The notes: generated by a model not told the origin, from the letters alone. A stretch of DNA of 32,275 bases from Streptomyces poriferorum (GCF_019399235.1 NZ_JAELVH010000037.1:1-32275); one strand, 5' to 3'. Numbered from the stretch's first letter, positions 8,684-19,723 are shown. Numbers and translations: made by a program.

Positions 8684-10551
8684 CGGGTGCTGCTCTCCTC
8701 GGCAGGGGCGTGGGCGCCCGGAAGGTCATCGGCCGTCGGGCCCGGAGGGGACGCCGCGGCGGGTTCCCCGCCGCCCGTGACGCCCGCGCCGGACATCAGC
8801 CAGGCGTACTCGGCGTTGCTGCGCAGCAGTTCCTGATGGGTGCCGACCGCGCTGATCCGGCCCTCCGTCAGCAGCGCCACCCGGTCGGCGAGCATCACGG
8901 TGGACGGCCGGTGCGCGACCACGATCGCCGTGGTCTCCTCCAGCACGCGCCTCAGCGCCGCCTCGACGAGCGTCTCCGTGTGCACGTCCAGCGCGGAGAG
9001 CGGGTCGTCCAGCACCAGGAACCGCGGCCGGCCGACCACGGCCCTCGCCAGTGCCAGACGCTGGCGCTGGCCGCCGGAGAGGCTGAGGCCCTGCTCGCCG
9101 ACCTGGGTGTCGATACCGTGCGGCAGATCGTGGACGAATTCGGCCTGCGCGACCGACAGGGCCCGCCGCAACTCCTCCTCGCCCCCGCCGCCGGCGCCCA
9201 TCAGCACGTTCTCCCCGACGCTCGCGGAGAAGAGCGTCGGCTCCTCGAACGCCACCGACACCAGCTCGCGCAGCCGCTCACGCGGCATGGCGGTGATGTC
9301 CTCGCCGTCCAGCGTGATCCGCCCCGACGTGGCGTCGTGCAGCCGGGGCACGAGCGCGGTGAGTGTCGTCTTGCCGGATCCGGTGGCCCCGACCAGGGCC
9401 ATCGTCTCGCCCGGCCGGATCCGCAGATCGATCCGCTTCAGGACGGGGACGGAATCCTCCTCCGCGTCCGGGTAGCGGAACCCGACCCCCTCGAAGACCA
9501 TGCCGCCGGCCTCGGGCTGCTCATCGCGGGCAGCGCCCCCGGACACGGAGGTGTCCTCCTCCTCCGCCACGTCCATCACCTCGAAGAACCGCTCGGTCGC
9601 CGTCGCCGACTCCTGGCTCATCGCGAGCAGGAAGCCGATCGACTCGACCGGCCACCGCAGCGCCAGCGCCGTGGAGAGGAAGGCGACCAGGGTGCCCGCC
9701 GACAGACCCCCGTCCGCGACCTGGATCGTGCCGAGCACCAGCGCGGCCCCGATCGCGAGTTCGGGGATCGTCGTGATGAGCGCCCAGATACCCGCGAGCA
9801 GCCGTGCCTTGCCGAGCTCCGTGGTGCGCAGCCGCTCGGAGAGTGCCCGGAAGGCGAGCGCCTGGCTGCGGTGCCGGCCGAAGCCCTTGATGATGCGGAT
9901 GCCGAGCACGCTCTCCTCGACCACCGTCGTCAGATCGCCCACCTGGTCCTGGGCCCTGCGCGCCACCACCGAGTACTTGGTCTCGAAGACCGAGCAGATG
10001 ATGACCAGCGGCACGACAGGGACGAGCAGTACCAGTCCGAGCGTCCACTCCTGGATCAGCAGGATCACGAAACCGACGAGGATCGTGGTGGTGTTGACCA
10101 GCAGAAAGGTCAGCGGAAAGACCAGGAACATCCGCAGCAGCATCAGATCCGTGGTGCCGCGCGACAGCAGCTGACCCGAGGACCACCGGTCGTGGAAGGC
10201 CACCGGCAGCCGCTGAAGATGCCGGTAGAGGTCCGCCCGCATCGAGGCCTCGACGCCGGCCAGCGGACGCGCCACCATCCATCGCCGCACCCCGAACAGG
10301 ACCGCCTCGGTGATCCCCAGCAGCAGCAGGAACAGCGCGCCGAGCCAGACACCGCCCGGGTCCTGGTGGGCGACCGGGCCGTCGACGATCCACTTCAGTA
10401 CGAGCGGGATCACCAGGCCGAGACACGAGGCGACGATCGCGATCAGGGCGGCACCGAACAGACGGGTCCGTACCGGCTTCACATATGGCCACAGCCGCAG
10501 CAGGGACTGCACGGCGGACCGGTCCTTGGGCTCTACATGTTCTTCGGGCAT
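8680..10551 (-). CDS. ABC exporter half-transporter with degenerate Walker B and Q-loop
   Basis: The 623-residue partner of the downstream half-transporter, with an exporter membrane domain (about residues 35-320) and an NBD. Walker A GATGSGKTT (near 389) and the signature LSLSGGQRQR are canonical. Walker B reads LVLDDPLSALD (near 513), with Asp in place of the catalytic Glu, and the Q-loop reads AFEEPTLF, with Glu in place of Gln. This is the non-hydrolysing half of a heterodimeric exporter. It is the first gene of a two-gene operon, divergent from the ABC-2 cassette; the 165-bp spacer should hold both promoters. No strong RBS is visible before the ATG at 10551. Confidence 0.93.
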   Translation of the reverse strand: MPEEHVEPKDRSAVQSLLRLWPYVKPVRTRLFGAALIAIVASCLGLVIPLVLKWIVDGPVAHQDPGGVWLGALFLLLLGITEAVLFGVRRWMVARPLAGVEASMRADLYRHLQRLPVAFHDRWSSGQLLSRGTTDLMLLRMFLVFPLTFLLVNTTTILVGFVILLIQEWTLGLVLLVPVVPLVIICSVFETKYSVVARRAQDQVGDLTTVVEESVLGIRIIKGFGRHRSQALAFRALSERLRTTELGKARLLAGIWALITTIPELAIGAALVLGTIQVADGGLSAGTLVAFLSTALALRWPVESIGFLLAMSQESATATERFFEVMDVAEEEDTSVSGGAARDEQPEAGGMVFEGVGFRYPDAEEDSVPVLKRIDLRIRPGETMALVGATGSGKTTLTALVPRLHDATSGRITLDGEDITAMPRERLRELVSVAFEEPTLFSASVGENVLMGAGGGGEEELRRALSVAQAEFVHDLPHGIDTQVGEQGLSLSGGQRQRLALARAVVGRPRFLVLDDPLSALDVHTETLVEAALRRVLEETTAIVVAHRPSTVMLADRVALLTEGRISAVGTHQELLRSNAEYAWLMSGAGVTGGGEPAAASPPGPTADDLPGAHAPAEESSTR

Positions 10552-10716
10552 CAGGGGCGAGCCTACGTTTCACCACTGACATCGCTCACCTGTTTTTCCC
10601 CACAGGGTCCAGGCGCGACGGAGCATGGCCCAGGACGGTCGTAGTGCGGCATCAACCGATCGGCGGATGCCGGTTCGAGCGCGTCGGCGGATGCCGCGGA
10701 GGGCCTTGCGCCCGCG

Positions 10717-11667
10717 ATGCTCGCAGGCATGGCAATCATCGAGGTGAACGGGGTGCGGAAGACCTACGCGGGCCGCCCCGTGGTCGACGGGGTGAGCTTC
10801 TCCGTGGACGAGGGGGAGATCTTCGGGATTCTCGGCCCCAACGGCGCGGGCAAGACCACCATCGTCGAATGCGTGGAGGGCCTGCGCGTCCCCGACGCCG
10901 GTACGGTCCGGGTCGCCGGTCTCGACCCCGTCGCGGACCACGACCGCGTGACCCTCCTGCTGGGCGCGCAGCTCCAGGAGAGCGAACTCCAGCCGAAGAT
11001 CACGGTGGGCGAGGCGCTGGAGCTCTACAGCGCGTTCTACCCGCACCCCGCCGACTGGCGCCCGCTCGCCGAACGGCTCGGGCTGCACACCATGCTGAGC
11101 ACCCGGTTCGGCCGGCTCTCCGGCGGCCAGAAACAACGCCTGTCCATCGCGATGGCCCTCGTCGGCAACCCCCGGGTCGTGGTCCTCGACGAGCTGACCA
11201 CCGGGCTGGACCCGCGTGCACGGCGCGACACCTGGCAGTTGATCGAAGACGTACGGGGCAGCGGGGTCACCGTGGTGCTGGTCACCCACTTCATGGAGGA
11301 GGCCCAGCGCCTCTGCGACCGGATCGCGGTGATCGACCGGGGCACACTCGCCGCCCTCGACACCCCGTCCGGACTGATCGCCAGGACCGGCAGCTCCACA
11401 GCCATCTCCTTCACCCCCTCCGAGCCGCTCCCCGACGCCGAACTGTCCGGGCTGCCCGGTGCGAGCTCGTACGAGAACAGGAACGGACGGATCTCCATCA
11501 ACGGCACCGACGAGACCGTCAACGCCGTCATCTCGCTGCTGGCCCGGCTCCGGATCACCGCGCAACAGCTCCGCGTCGCCGAAGCCACCCTGGACGACGC
11601 CTTCCTCGACCTGACCGAGCACCCCGGCCCCGCGGACGAGCGCGGACTGACAGAACAGGCAGCCTGA
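10717..11667 (+). CDS. ABC transporter ATP-binding protein (DrrA/ABC-2 class)
   Basis: A 316-residue cytoplasmic ATPase. Walker A GPNGAGKTT is at residues 40-48, the signature LSGGQKQR near 133, and Walker B VVVLDELTTGLD has the catalytic Glu. The C-terminal extension is as in DrrA-like proteins. It powers the ABC-2 permease encoded 1 bp downstream. The ATG at 10717 has GGAGGG at 10698-10703 (13-nt spacer); a second ATG at 10729 would give MAIIEVNGV, a common N-terminus, so the first four residues are uncertain. It is the first gene of a four-gene set with permease, histidine kinase and response regulator, an arrangement like the LnrJK-LMN linearmycin-response module of Bacillus. That points to export of a toxic lipid or antibiotic sensed by the kinase (inference). 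Confidence 0.92.
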   Translation: MLAGMAIIEVNGVRKTYAGRPVVDGVSFSVDEGEIFGILGPNGAGKTTIVECVEGLRVPDAGTVRVAGLDPVADHDRVTLLLGAQLQESELQPKITVGEALELYSAFYPHPADWRPLAERLGLHTMLSTRFGRLSGGQKQRLSIAMALVGNPRVVVLDELTTGLDPRARRDTWQLIEDVRGSGVTVVLVTHFMEEAQRLCDRIAVIDRGTLAALDTPSGLIARTGSSTAISFTPSEPLPDAELSGLPGASSYENRNGRISINGTDETVNAVISLLARLRITAQQLRVAEATLDDAFLDLTEHPGPADERGLTEQAA

Positions 11668-11668
11668 G

Positions 11669-12451
11669 ATGGCCACGGCGAACACCGTCCCCGCGCCCCG
11701 CACCGCCCCCTCGCGCTCCTCGCTCGCGGTCCTGAGGTCCGAGGCCCGGCTCTTCCTCCGCGAGCCCGGCAGCCTGTTCTGGATCCTCGCCTTCCCGACC
11801 GTACTCCTGACGATCCTCGGCCTGATCCCGTCCTTCCGGGAGCACGACGACGCGCTCGGCGGGCGCCGCGTCATCGACCTGTACGTACCCGTGGCCGTGC
11901 TGCTCGCCATGATCATGGCCGGTCTGCAGGCGATGCCGCCCGTACTCACCGGCTACCGCGAACGCGGGATCCTGCGCCGCATGTCCACCACCCCCGTGCG
12001 GCCCTCCGCGGTGCTCGGCGCGCAGATCGTCCTGCACGGCGCAGCCGCGCTCGGCTCCACCCTGCTGGTGATGGCCGTCGGCCGGATCGCCTTCGGAGTG
12101 CGGCTGCCGGGGCAGCCGTTCGGGTATCTGCTCGGGCTGCTGCTGGCCGTCGCCTGCGTGCTGGCGCTGGGCGCGCTGGTCTGTGCCGTCTCGCGCACCA
12201 CCAAGATCGCGGCCGCCATCGGCTCGGCCGTCTTCTTCCTGATGATGTTCACCGCGGGCGTCTGGGTGCCGGTGCAGGTCATGCCCGACGTACTCCGCCA
12301 CATCGTCCAGGTCACCCCGTTCGGCGCGGCGTCCCAGGTGCTGGACCGTGCCGCCACGGGTGCCTGGCCGAGCTGGGCGTACCTCGGGGTGGTGGCGCTG
12401 TGGACCGTGCTGGCGGCGGCGGGCGCGATCCGTACGTTCCGATGGGAGTGA
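11669..12451 (+). CDS. ABC-2 type transporter permease
   Basis: A 260-residue integral membrane protein with about six hydrophobic helices: one near residues 37-57, a pair near 73-95, and the rest from about 115 to 255. The cytoplasmic loop motif YRERGILRRMSTTPVRP is typical of ABC-2 drug-efflux permeases (DrrB-like). The ATG is 1 nt after the stop of the ATPase gene, so the two are surely co-expressed and form one transporter. The histidine kinase gene follows 23 nt later. Confidence 0.92.
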   Translation: MATANTVPAPRTAPSRSSLAVLRSEARLFLREPGSLFWILAFPTVLLTILGLIPSFREHDDALGGRRVIDLYVPVAVLLAMIMAGLQAMPPVLTGYRERGILRRMSTTPVRPSAVLGAQIVLHGAAALGSTLLVMAVGRIAFGVRLPGQPFGYLLGLLLAVACVLALGALVCAVSRTTKIAAAIGSAVFFLMMFTAGVWVPVQVMPDVLRHIVQVTPFGAASQVLDRAATGAWPSWAYLGVVALWTVLAAAGAIRTFRWE

Positions 12452-12474
12452 ACGGAACGGGGCAGACTTCACCC

Positions 12475-13791
12475 ATGAAGACGGGGGAGACGACAGCGGA
12501 GCAGTGGTGGGAGCGGTTCTTCCGGCACGGACCGTACGCACTGCTCGGCCTGGCCGCGGGAGTCTCGGCCGTGACCAGCGGGCTCATCATGTCCCGCACG
12601 GACGTGTACGCCGTAGCGGTGCTCTTCCCGGCAGCGCTCGCCCTCCAGCTCCTGTGGAGCCGGTTCCCGGCGGAGCAGGGATCACCCGCGGCCCAGTGCC
12701 ACTTCGTCGTCCGTACTCTGCTGGCCCTCGGACTGACCTGGTGCAACCCGTTCTTCTCGATCTACGCGGTGCTGGGCTACTTCGACTCGGGCCGGCTGCT
12801 TCCGGAGCGGCGCGTGCGGGCCGGGCTGCTGGCCACCGCCGTCATCATGGCGGGCGCGCAGTCCGGCAGCGGCCTGCCGCCGGCCACCTTCATGAACTGG
12901 GTCGTCTTCGGCATCGTGCTGGCTGTGCACGTGAGCCTCACCATGGTCTTCGCCCAGATCGGCAACCGGGAGGCCGAGCAGGCGCGTACCCGGACCGACA
13001 CCATCACCGCACTGGAGTCGGCCAACGCCCGGCTCGAACAGGCCCTGGCGGAGAACGCCGGCCTGCACGCCCAACTCCTCGTGCAGGCACGCGAGGCCGG
13101 GGTGGCCGACGAGCGGAGCCGGCTGGCCGCGGAGATCCACGACACGATCGCCCAGGGCCTCACCGGCATCATCGCCCAGCTCCAGGCCGTGACCTCCACG
13201 GCCGGGACCGACCCCGCGCTCGCCGGTGAGCACCTCGCCCGGGCCGCCGCACTCGCCCGGCACAGCCTCGGCGAGGCGCGCCGCTCCGTGCACAACCTCG
13301 TTCCGTCGGCGCTGGAACACGACGACCTGCCCGGAGCCCTGAAGAAGACGGTGGCCACCTGGTCGGAACGGACCGGGGTCCGGGCCGAGTTCACCGTCAC
13401 CGGCGCCGCCGAGCCCTTGCACGACGAGGTCGGCGCCACCCTGCTGCGCATCGCGGAGGAGGCCCTGGCCAACGCGGCCCGGCACGCCGGGGCGTCCAGG
13501 GCCGGCATCACCCTGTCCTACATGGGCGACGAGATATCGCTGGACGTACGGGACGACGGCCGCGGCTTCGACCCGGCCGCGCTGCCGCCGTACCGGGGCG
13601 CCGGCGGATTCGGGCTCGGCGGCATGCGGGCGCGCGCCGAACGCATCGCGGGCACGGTCGAGGTGGAGACCGGCCCCGGCCTCGGCACCGCGGTCTGCGC
13701 CCGGGTCCCGATGGTCCGCCGGGCCCAGGGCACTTCGGCACAGTACGGTGGGCCGCTATGGACCGGGAACCCGCACGCGTCATCACGTTGA
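12475..13791 (+). CDS. Membrane sensor histidine kinase (NarL/LiaS type, HisKA_3)
   Basis: A 438-residue sensor kinase. Residues 20-160 hold about five membrane helices with very short loops and no large extracellular domain, so it probably senses in or at the membrane. A coiled-coil-like stretch (165-205) leads to the HisKA_3 dimerisation box, with the phospho-acceptor H222 in AAEIHDTIAQGLTGI. The HATPase_c domain has the N-box RIAEEALANAARHA and G-boxes DDGRGFD and GGFGLGGMRARAERIAG. I chose the ATG at 12475, 23 nt after the permease stop. Longer in-frame starts inside the permease gene (GTG 12400, ATG 12442) are less likely. The 3' end overlaps the response regulator gene by 34 bp, so the pair is coupled. 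It probably controls the adjacent exporter. Confidence 0.93.
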   Translation: MKTGETTAEQWWERFFRHGPYALLGLAAGVSAVTSGLIMSRTDVYAVAVLFPAALALQLLWSRFPAEQGSPAAQCHFVVRTLLALGLTWCNPFFSIYAVLGYFDSGRLLPERRVRAGLLATAVIMAGAQSGSGLPPATFMNWVVFGIVLAVHVSLTMVFAQIGNREAEQARTRTDTITALESANARLEQALAENAGLHAQLLVQAREAGVADERSRLAAEIHDTIAQGLTGIIAQLQAVTSTAGTDPALAGEHLARAAALARHSLGEARRSVHNLVPSALEHDDLPGALKKTVATWSERTGVRAEFTVTGAAEPLHDEVGATLLRIAEEALANAARHAGASRAGITLSYMGDEISLDVRDDGRGFDPAALPPYRGAGGFGLGGMRARAERIAGTVEVETGPGLGTAVCARVPMVRRAQGTSAQYGGPLWTGNPHASSR

Positions 13792-14408
13792 TCGTCGTCG
13801 ACGACCACCCCGTCGTACGGGACGGACTGCGCGGCATGTTCGAGTCGGCGGCGGAGTTCCGGGTGCTGGGTGAGGCGGCCGACGGTGTCGAGGGCGTCGA
13901 CATGGCCGCCCGGCTCGACCCCGACGTCGTGCTCATGGACCTGCGGATGCCGGGCGGCGGCGGAGTCGCGGCGATCGCCGAACTGACCCGGCGCGGCGCC
14001 CGGTCCCGGGTCCTGGTCCTCACCACGTACGACACCGACTCCGACACCCTGCCCGCGATCGAGGCGGGTGCCACCGGCTATCTGCTCAAGGACGCGCCCC
14101 GCGACGAGCTCTTCACCGCCGTCCGTGCCGCCGCCGACGGGCGCACCGTCCTGTCGCCCGCCGTCGCCTCCCGGCTGATCTCACGGGTGCGTACTCCGCT
14201 CGCGCCCGGCCACGAGACGCTGTCCGCGCGGGAGCGCGAGGTACTCCGGCTCGTCGCCCGGGGCACGTCGAACCGCGAGATCGCCGCCGAGCTGTTCATC
14301 AGCGAGGCGACCGTGAAGACCCACCTCACCCATGTCTTCGCCAAACTGGGCGCCAAGGACCGTGCCGCCGCGGTCGCGGTCGCGTACGAGCGCGGCATCC
14401 TCGGCTGA
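13758..14408 (+). CDS. NarL/FixJ-family response regulator
   Basis: A 216-residue response regulator. The receiver domain has the acidic pair D15/D16, phospho-acceptor D61 (VVLMDLRMP), T89 and K111. The C-terminal LuxR-type HTH (about 150-212) has LSAREREVLRLVARGTSNREIA and SEATVKTHLTHVFAKL. The ATG at 13758 lies inside the end of the kinase gene with GGTGGG 5 nt upstream, so translation is coupled. Its partner is the kinase just upstream, and its likely target is the promoter of its own ABC cassette, perhaps also the divergent exporter (inference). Its stop is only 3 nt from the stop of convergent glgX, with no hairpin between them, so the transcripts probably overlap. Confidence 0.95.
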   Translation: MDREPARVITLIVVDDHPVVRDGLRGMFESAAEFRVLGEAADGVEGVDMAARLDPDVVLMDLRMPGGGGVAAIAELTRRGARSRVLVLTTYDTDSDTLPAIEAGATGYLLKDAPRDELFTAVRAAADGRTVLSPAVASRLISRVRTPLAPGHETLSAREREVLRLVARGTSNREIAAELFISEATVKTHLTHVFAKLGAKDRAAAVAVAYERGILG

Positions 14409-14411
14409 CCG

Positions 14412-16679
<2,268 letters not shown>

Positions 16680-16685
16680 CTGCTG

Positions 16686-16691
16686 CCTCCC
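16686..16691 (-). promoter_or_regulatory. Ribosome binding site that fixes the glgX start
   Basis: GGGAGG on the minus strand with a 6-nt spacer (CAGCAG) to GTG 16679. It lies within the reading frame of the longer ORF, which argues that starts upstream of 16679 are not used. Confidence 0.8.
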
Positions 16692-16831
16692 GCGGCTCAT
16701 GGGACCGGCACCGGAAATGGGGTGTGCGGCGTCCCGGCCGCGGCTCCCCGAGTGTGGTCGTCCCCTCTGTTCTGCCCACGAGGGGGCCCGCACTCACGTT
16801 TCCCCCGGACCGCCCCCGTCGTTGGGGGGAC

Positions 16832-18064
16832 GTGAACCACGTAGCGAAGAAGGCAGGGGCGAGCCCGGCGACCGTGAAGGCCCGGTCGGGACTGCTCGCC
16901 GTACTGGCCGTACTGGCTGTCCTGACGGGCTGCTCGGGTACGGATTCGATCATCGGCGGGAAGTCCCGCTCGCCGCAGGAAGCCATCCGGATCACCCCGC
17001 AGGACGGGGCCGGCGACGTCGCGCCGGACACCCGGGTCGAGGTGAAGGTGCCCGACGGGCGGCTGGAGAGCGTCGAGGTGACCCGGATCGAGGACGCGCA
17101 GCAGCAGGAGGTGCGTGGCCTGATCGCCGAGGACGGGCTCTCCTGGTCCCCGCAGGGGGTGTCCGCCCGGCTCGGGCTCGCCGCCAAGTACAGCGTCGAC
17201 GTGGTGGCCGTGGACGGTGCGGGGCACCGCGCGGCCCGCCACACCACCTTCACCACGGAGGTCCCAGGGCACCGCTTCATCGGGTACTTCAAACCGGAGA
17301 ACCGGTCGACGGTCGGCACCGGCATGATCGTCTCCTTCGCGTTCAACCGGCCCGTCACCCGTCGCGCGGCCGTGCAGCGGGCCATCCGGGTGACGGCCGA
17401 TCCGGCGGTGGAGATCGCGGGGCACTGGTTCGGCGACAAGCGGCTGGACTTCCGCCCGGCCGCCTACTGGCAGCCGGGCACCGAGGTGACCGTCGAGGTG
17501 GGGCTGCGCGATGTGGAGGGGGCGCCGGGGGTGTACGGCAGCCAGCGCAAGACGGTCCGGTTCACCATCGGCCGGGAGCAGGTGTCCCGGGTGGACTCGG
17601 CCGCGCACACGATGGAGGTGCGCCGGGACGGACAGCTCGTCTCCTCCGTCCCGATCACCGCGGGCTCCCCGACGACGACCACGTACAACGGGAAGATGGT
17701 GGTCAGCGAGATGCACGAGGTGACACGGATGGACGGGCGGACCGTCGGCTTCGGCGGTGAGTACGACATCAAGGACGTCCCGCACGCCATCCGGCTCACC
17801 GAGTCCGGCACCTTCCTGCACGGCAACTACTGGTCCGACGAAGACATCTTCGGTTCGACCAACGTCAGCCACGGCTGCATCGGGCTGCGCGACGTGCAGG
17901 GCGGCAGCGGCTCCACCCCGGCCGGCTGGTTCTTCGACCGGACGCTGATCGGGGACGTCGTCGAGGTCGTCAACTCCAAGGACAAGAAGGTCGCTCCGGA
18001 CAACGGTCTGGGCGGCTGGAACATGGACTGGAAGCGCTGGAAGGCGGGTTCCGCACTCCGCTGA
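16832..18064 (+). CDS. L,D-transpeptidase lipoprotein (YkuD, Ig-like domains), copy 1
   Basis: A 410-residue cell-wall enzyme that should form 3-3 peptidoglycan cross-links outside the membrane. The signal peptide ends in the lipobox LTGC, with lipidated C34. Two Ig-like domains (about 50-250) are followed by the YkuD catalytic domain, with H347 and nucleophile C349 in SHGCIGLRD and the upstream HGNYW motif. The C-terminus is Trp-rich (GGWNMDWKRW), as in mycobacterial Ldt enzymes. The start is uncertain: GTG 16832 directly follows a G-run (16824-16829), the in-frame GTG 16874 would still leave a short signal peptide, and a GTG at 16724 would put an unlikely arginine-rich extension before it. 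A paralogue lies directly downstream. The 152-bp gap to glgX holds the divergent promoters. Confidence 0.93.
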   Translation: MNHVAKKAGASPATVKARSGLLAVLAVLAVLTGCSGTDSIIGGKSRSPQEAIRITPQDGAGDVAPDTRVEVKVPDGRLESVEVTRIEDAQQQEVRGLIAEDGLSWSPQGVSARLGLAAKYSVDVVAVDGAGHRAARHTTFTTEVPGHRFIGYFKPENRSTVGTGMIVSFAFNRPVTRRAAVQRAIRVTADPAVEIAGHWFGDKRLDFRPAAYWQPGTEVTVEVGLRDVEGAPGVYGSQRKTVRFTIGREQVSRVDSAAHTMEVRRDGQLVSSVPITAGSPTTTTYNGKMVVSEMHEVTRMDGRTVGFGGEYDIKDVPHAIRLTESGTFLHGNYWSDEDIFGSTNVSHGCIGLRDVQGGSGSTPAGWFFDRTLIGDVVEVVNSKDKKVAPDNGLGGWNMDWKRWKAGSALR

Positions 18065-18093
18065 CACCCGGGGGCGTCCCCCCGGTCCCTCTC

Positions 18094-18122
18094 GACGGCG
18101 CGGCCGCTTCGGCCGCGCCGTC
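18094..18122 (+). terminator. Terminator after L,D-transpeptidase copy 1
   Basis: A perfect 13-bp stem (18094-18106 and 18110-18122) with a 3-nt loop CTT, preceded by a smaller GC hairpin at 18068-18085 (CCGGGGG / CCCCCGG). It indicates that the two transpeptidase genes are transcribed separately. Confidence 0.85.
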
Positions 18123-18333
18123 CGGCGTACCGGCCCCATGGCGGCGGCAGCGCGCCCGACCAGGCGAAGTCCTGGGGCGAGTTGGGACTGAACGGTGACA
18201 TTCCGGAGGAGATCTGCCCGCAGTCGGTGTGATTATCTTTCGCTGAGCGCGCGTGTGCAGCGTGCGGGGGTGGGAGCCTGCGGGCTCCCTGGGGCCTTGG
18301 CGGGACCAGGCCGTGTGAGGGGAGACGACCACA

Positions 18334-19587
18334 TTGAACGGGCAGCCGATATCGGGGGCATCGGCCGGGGCGGACAGCAGGCGGCGGGGGCGAGGGTCCA
18401 CGGGTCTGGCGGCTCTGGTACTGGGCGCGCTGCTGTTGCTGGTGACGGCGTGCGGCGGGGGAGACACCGACGGCGGGAGCAAGGGCGGCAAGGCGGTCGG
18501 AGCGGGGACCGGGGACACCACGGCCTCGCAGGCCGTCGTGAACATCGTGCCGAAGGACGGCGCCGACTCCGTCGCCACGAGCGGGGCGCTGAAGATCTCG
18601 GCCGAGCAGGGGAAGCTGGCCACGGTCAAGGTCTCCGACCCGAAGGGGGCCGAGGTCGAGGGGAAGATCGCGGCCGACGGTACGAGCTGGGCGCCGGAGC
18701 GGCACCTGGCGTCGGCGACGAAGTACACCGTCCACGCGGTCGCCAAGGACGTGAAGGGCCGTGAGTCGGCGAAGGACACCACCTTCACCACGCTGGTCCC
18801 GAAGAACACCTTCATCGGGCAGTACACCCCGGAGGACGGTTCCACGGTCGGCGTCGGAATGCCCGTCTCGATCCACTTCACCCGGGGCATCACCGACCCG
18901 GAGTCGGTCGAGCGGGCCATCGAGGTGACGGCCGAACCCGCCGTCGAGATCGAGGGCCACTGGTTCGGCAACGACCGTCTGGACTTCCGTCCCGAGGACT
19001 ACTGGGCCGCGGGCACCAAGGTGACCGTGAAGCTCGACCTCGACGGTGTCGAGGGACGTCCGGGGGTCTACGGCAAGCAGGCCAAGACGGTCTCGTTCAC
19101 CGTCGGACGCCGGCAGGTCAGCACCGTCGACGCGGAGTCGCACCGGATGAAGGTCGTCCGCGACGGCAGGCAGATCAAGGACATCCCGATCTCGGCGGGC
19201 GCCCCGGCCACCACCACGTACAACGGCCAGATGGTCATCAGCGAGAAGCTCCGGGTGACCCGGATGAACGGTGACACCGTGGGCTTCGGCGGCGAGTACG
19301 ACATCAAGGACGTGCCGCACGCGATGCGCCTGTCCACGTCGGGCACGTTCATCCACGGCAACTACTGGGGCGGTTCGGGCATCTTCGGCTCGACCAACAC
19401 CAGCCACGGCTGTGTCGGTCTGCAGGACGCGCGCGGTGCCGGTGACCCGAGCACTCCGGCTGCCTGGTTCTTCAACAGCTCCCTCATCGGGGACGTCGTG
19501 GTCGTCAAGAACTCCCACGACAGCACCATCCAGCCGGACAACGGTCTCAACGGCTGGAACATGAGCTGGTCGGAGTGGACCAAGTAG
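18334..19587 (+). CDS. L,D-transpeptidase lipoprotein (YkuD, Ig-like domains), copy 2
   Basis: A 417-residue paralogue of the preceding gene with the same layout: lipoprotein signal with lipobox VTAC (C40), a Gly/Asp/Lys-rich linker, two Ig-like domains (about 65-260), and a YkuD domain with the SHGCVGL motif (nucleophile C360). The C-terminus is again Trp-rich (LNGWNMSWSEW). The start is TTG at 18334, supported by GAGGGGAG at 18317-18324 about 9 nt upstream; no ATG or GTG fits better. The two proteins match over nearly the whole exported part (for example AEPAVEIEGHWFGNDRLDFR here against ADPAVEIAGHWFGDKRLDFR), so they arose by tandem duplication. Its own 269-bp upstream spacer should carry its promoter. 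Confidence 0.95.
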   Translation: MNGQPISGASAGADSRRRGRGSTGLAALVLGALLLLVTACGGGDTDGGSKGGKAVGAGTGDTTASQAVVNIVPKDGADSVATSGALKISAEQGKLATVKVSDPKGAEVEGKIAADGTSWAPERHLASATKYTVHAVAKDVKGRESAKDTTFTTLVPKNTFIGQYTPEDGSTVGVGMPVSIHFTRGITDPESVERAIEVTAEPAVEIEGHWFGNDRLDFRPEDYWAAGTKVTVKLDLDGVEGRPGVYGKQAKTVSFTVGRRQVSTVDAESHRMKVVRDGRQIKDIPISAGAPATTTYNGQMVISEKLRVTRMNGDTVGFGGEYDIKDVPHAMRLSTSGTFIHGNYWGGSGIFGSTNTSHGCVGLQDARGAGDPSTPAAWFFNSSLIGDVVVVKNSHDSTIQPDNGLNGWNMSWSEWTK

Positions 19588-19604
19588 GGCCCGGCACCGG
19601 GCAC

Positions 19605-19659
19605 GAACGCGACGTCGGCTCCCAGGACCTCGGTGAGGTACTGGGAGCCGACGTCGTTC
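19605..19659. terminator. Very long hairpin, probable bidirectional terminator
   Basis: ACGTCGGCTCCCAG (19612-19625) pairs perfectly with 19641-19654. Beyond a 2-nt bulge the pairing continues with GAACG/CGTTC. The 15-nt loop itself folds (ACCTC-GGT-GAGGT), so the whole 55-nt element can form one nearly continuous stem. It begins 17 nt after the transpeptidase stop and lies 65 bp from the stop of the convergent LuxR-type gene. Confidence 0.88.
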
Positions 19660-19723
19660 TGCGCGAGGGGCGGCACAGCGGAATTCCGGCGGACACTCGA
19701 TACGTACGCAACCGTCCGGTTCG

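Noticed and set aside
8710..10644. A 644-codon plus-strand ORF opposite the ABC exporter genes
   Set aside because: His/Arg/Gln-rich shadow translation; the opposite strand encodes complete ABC domains.
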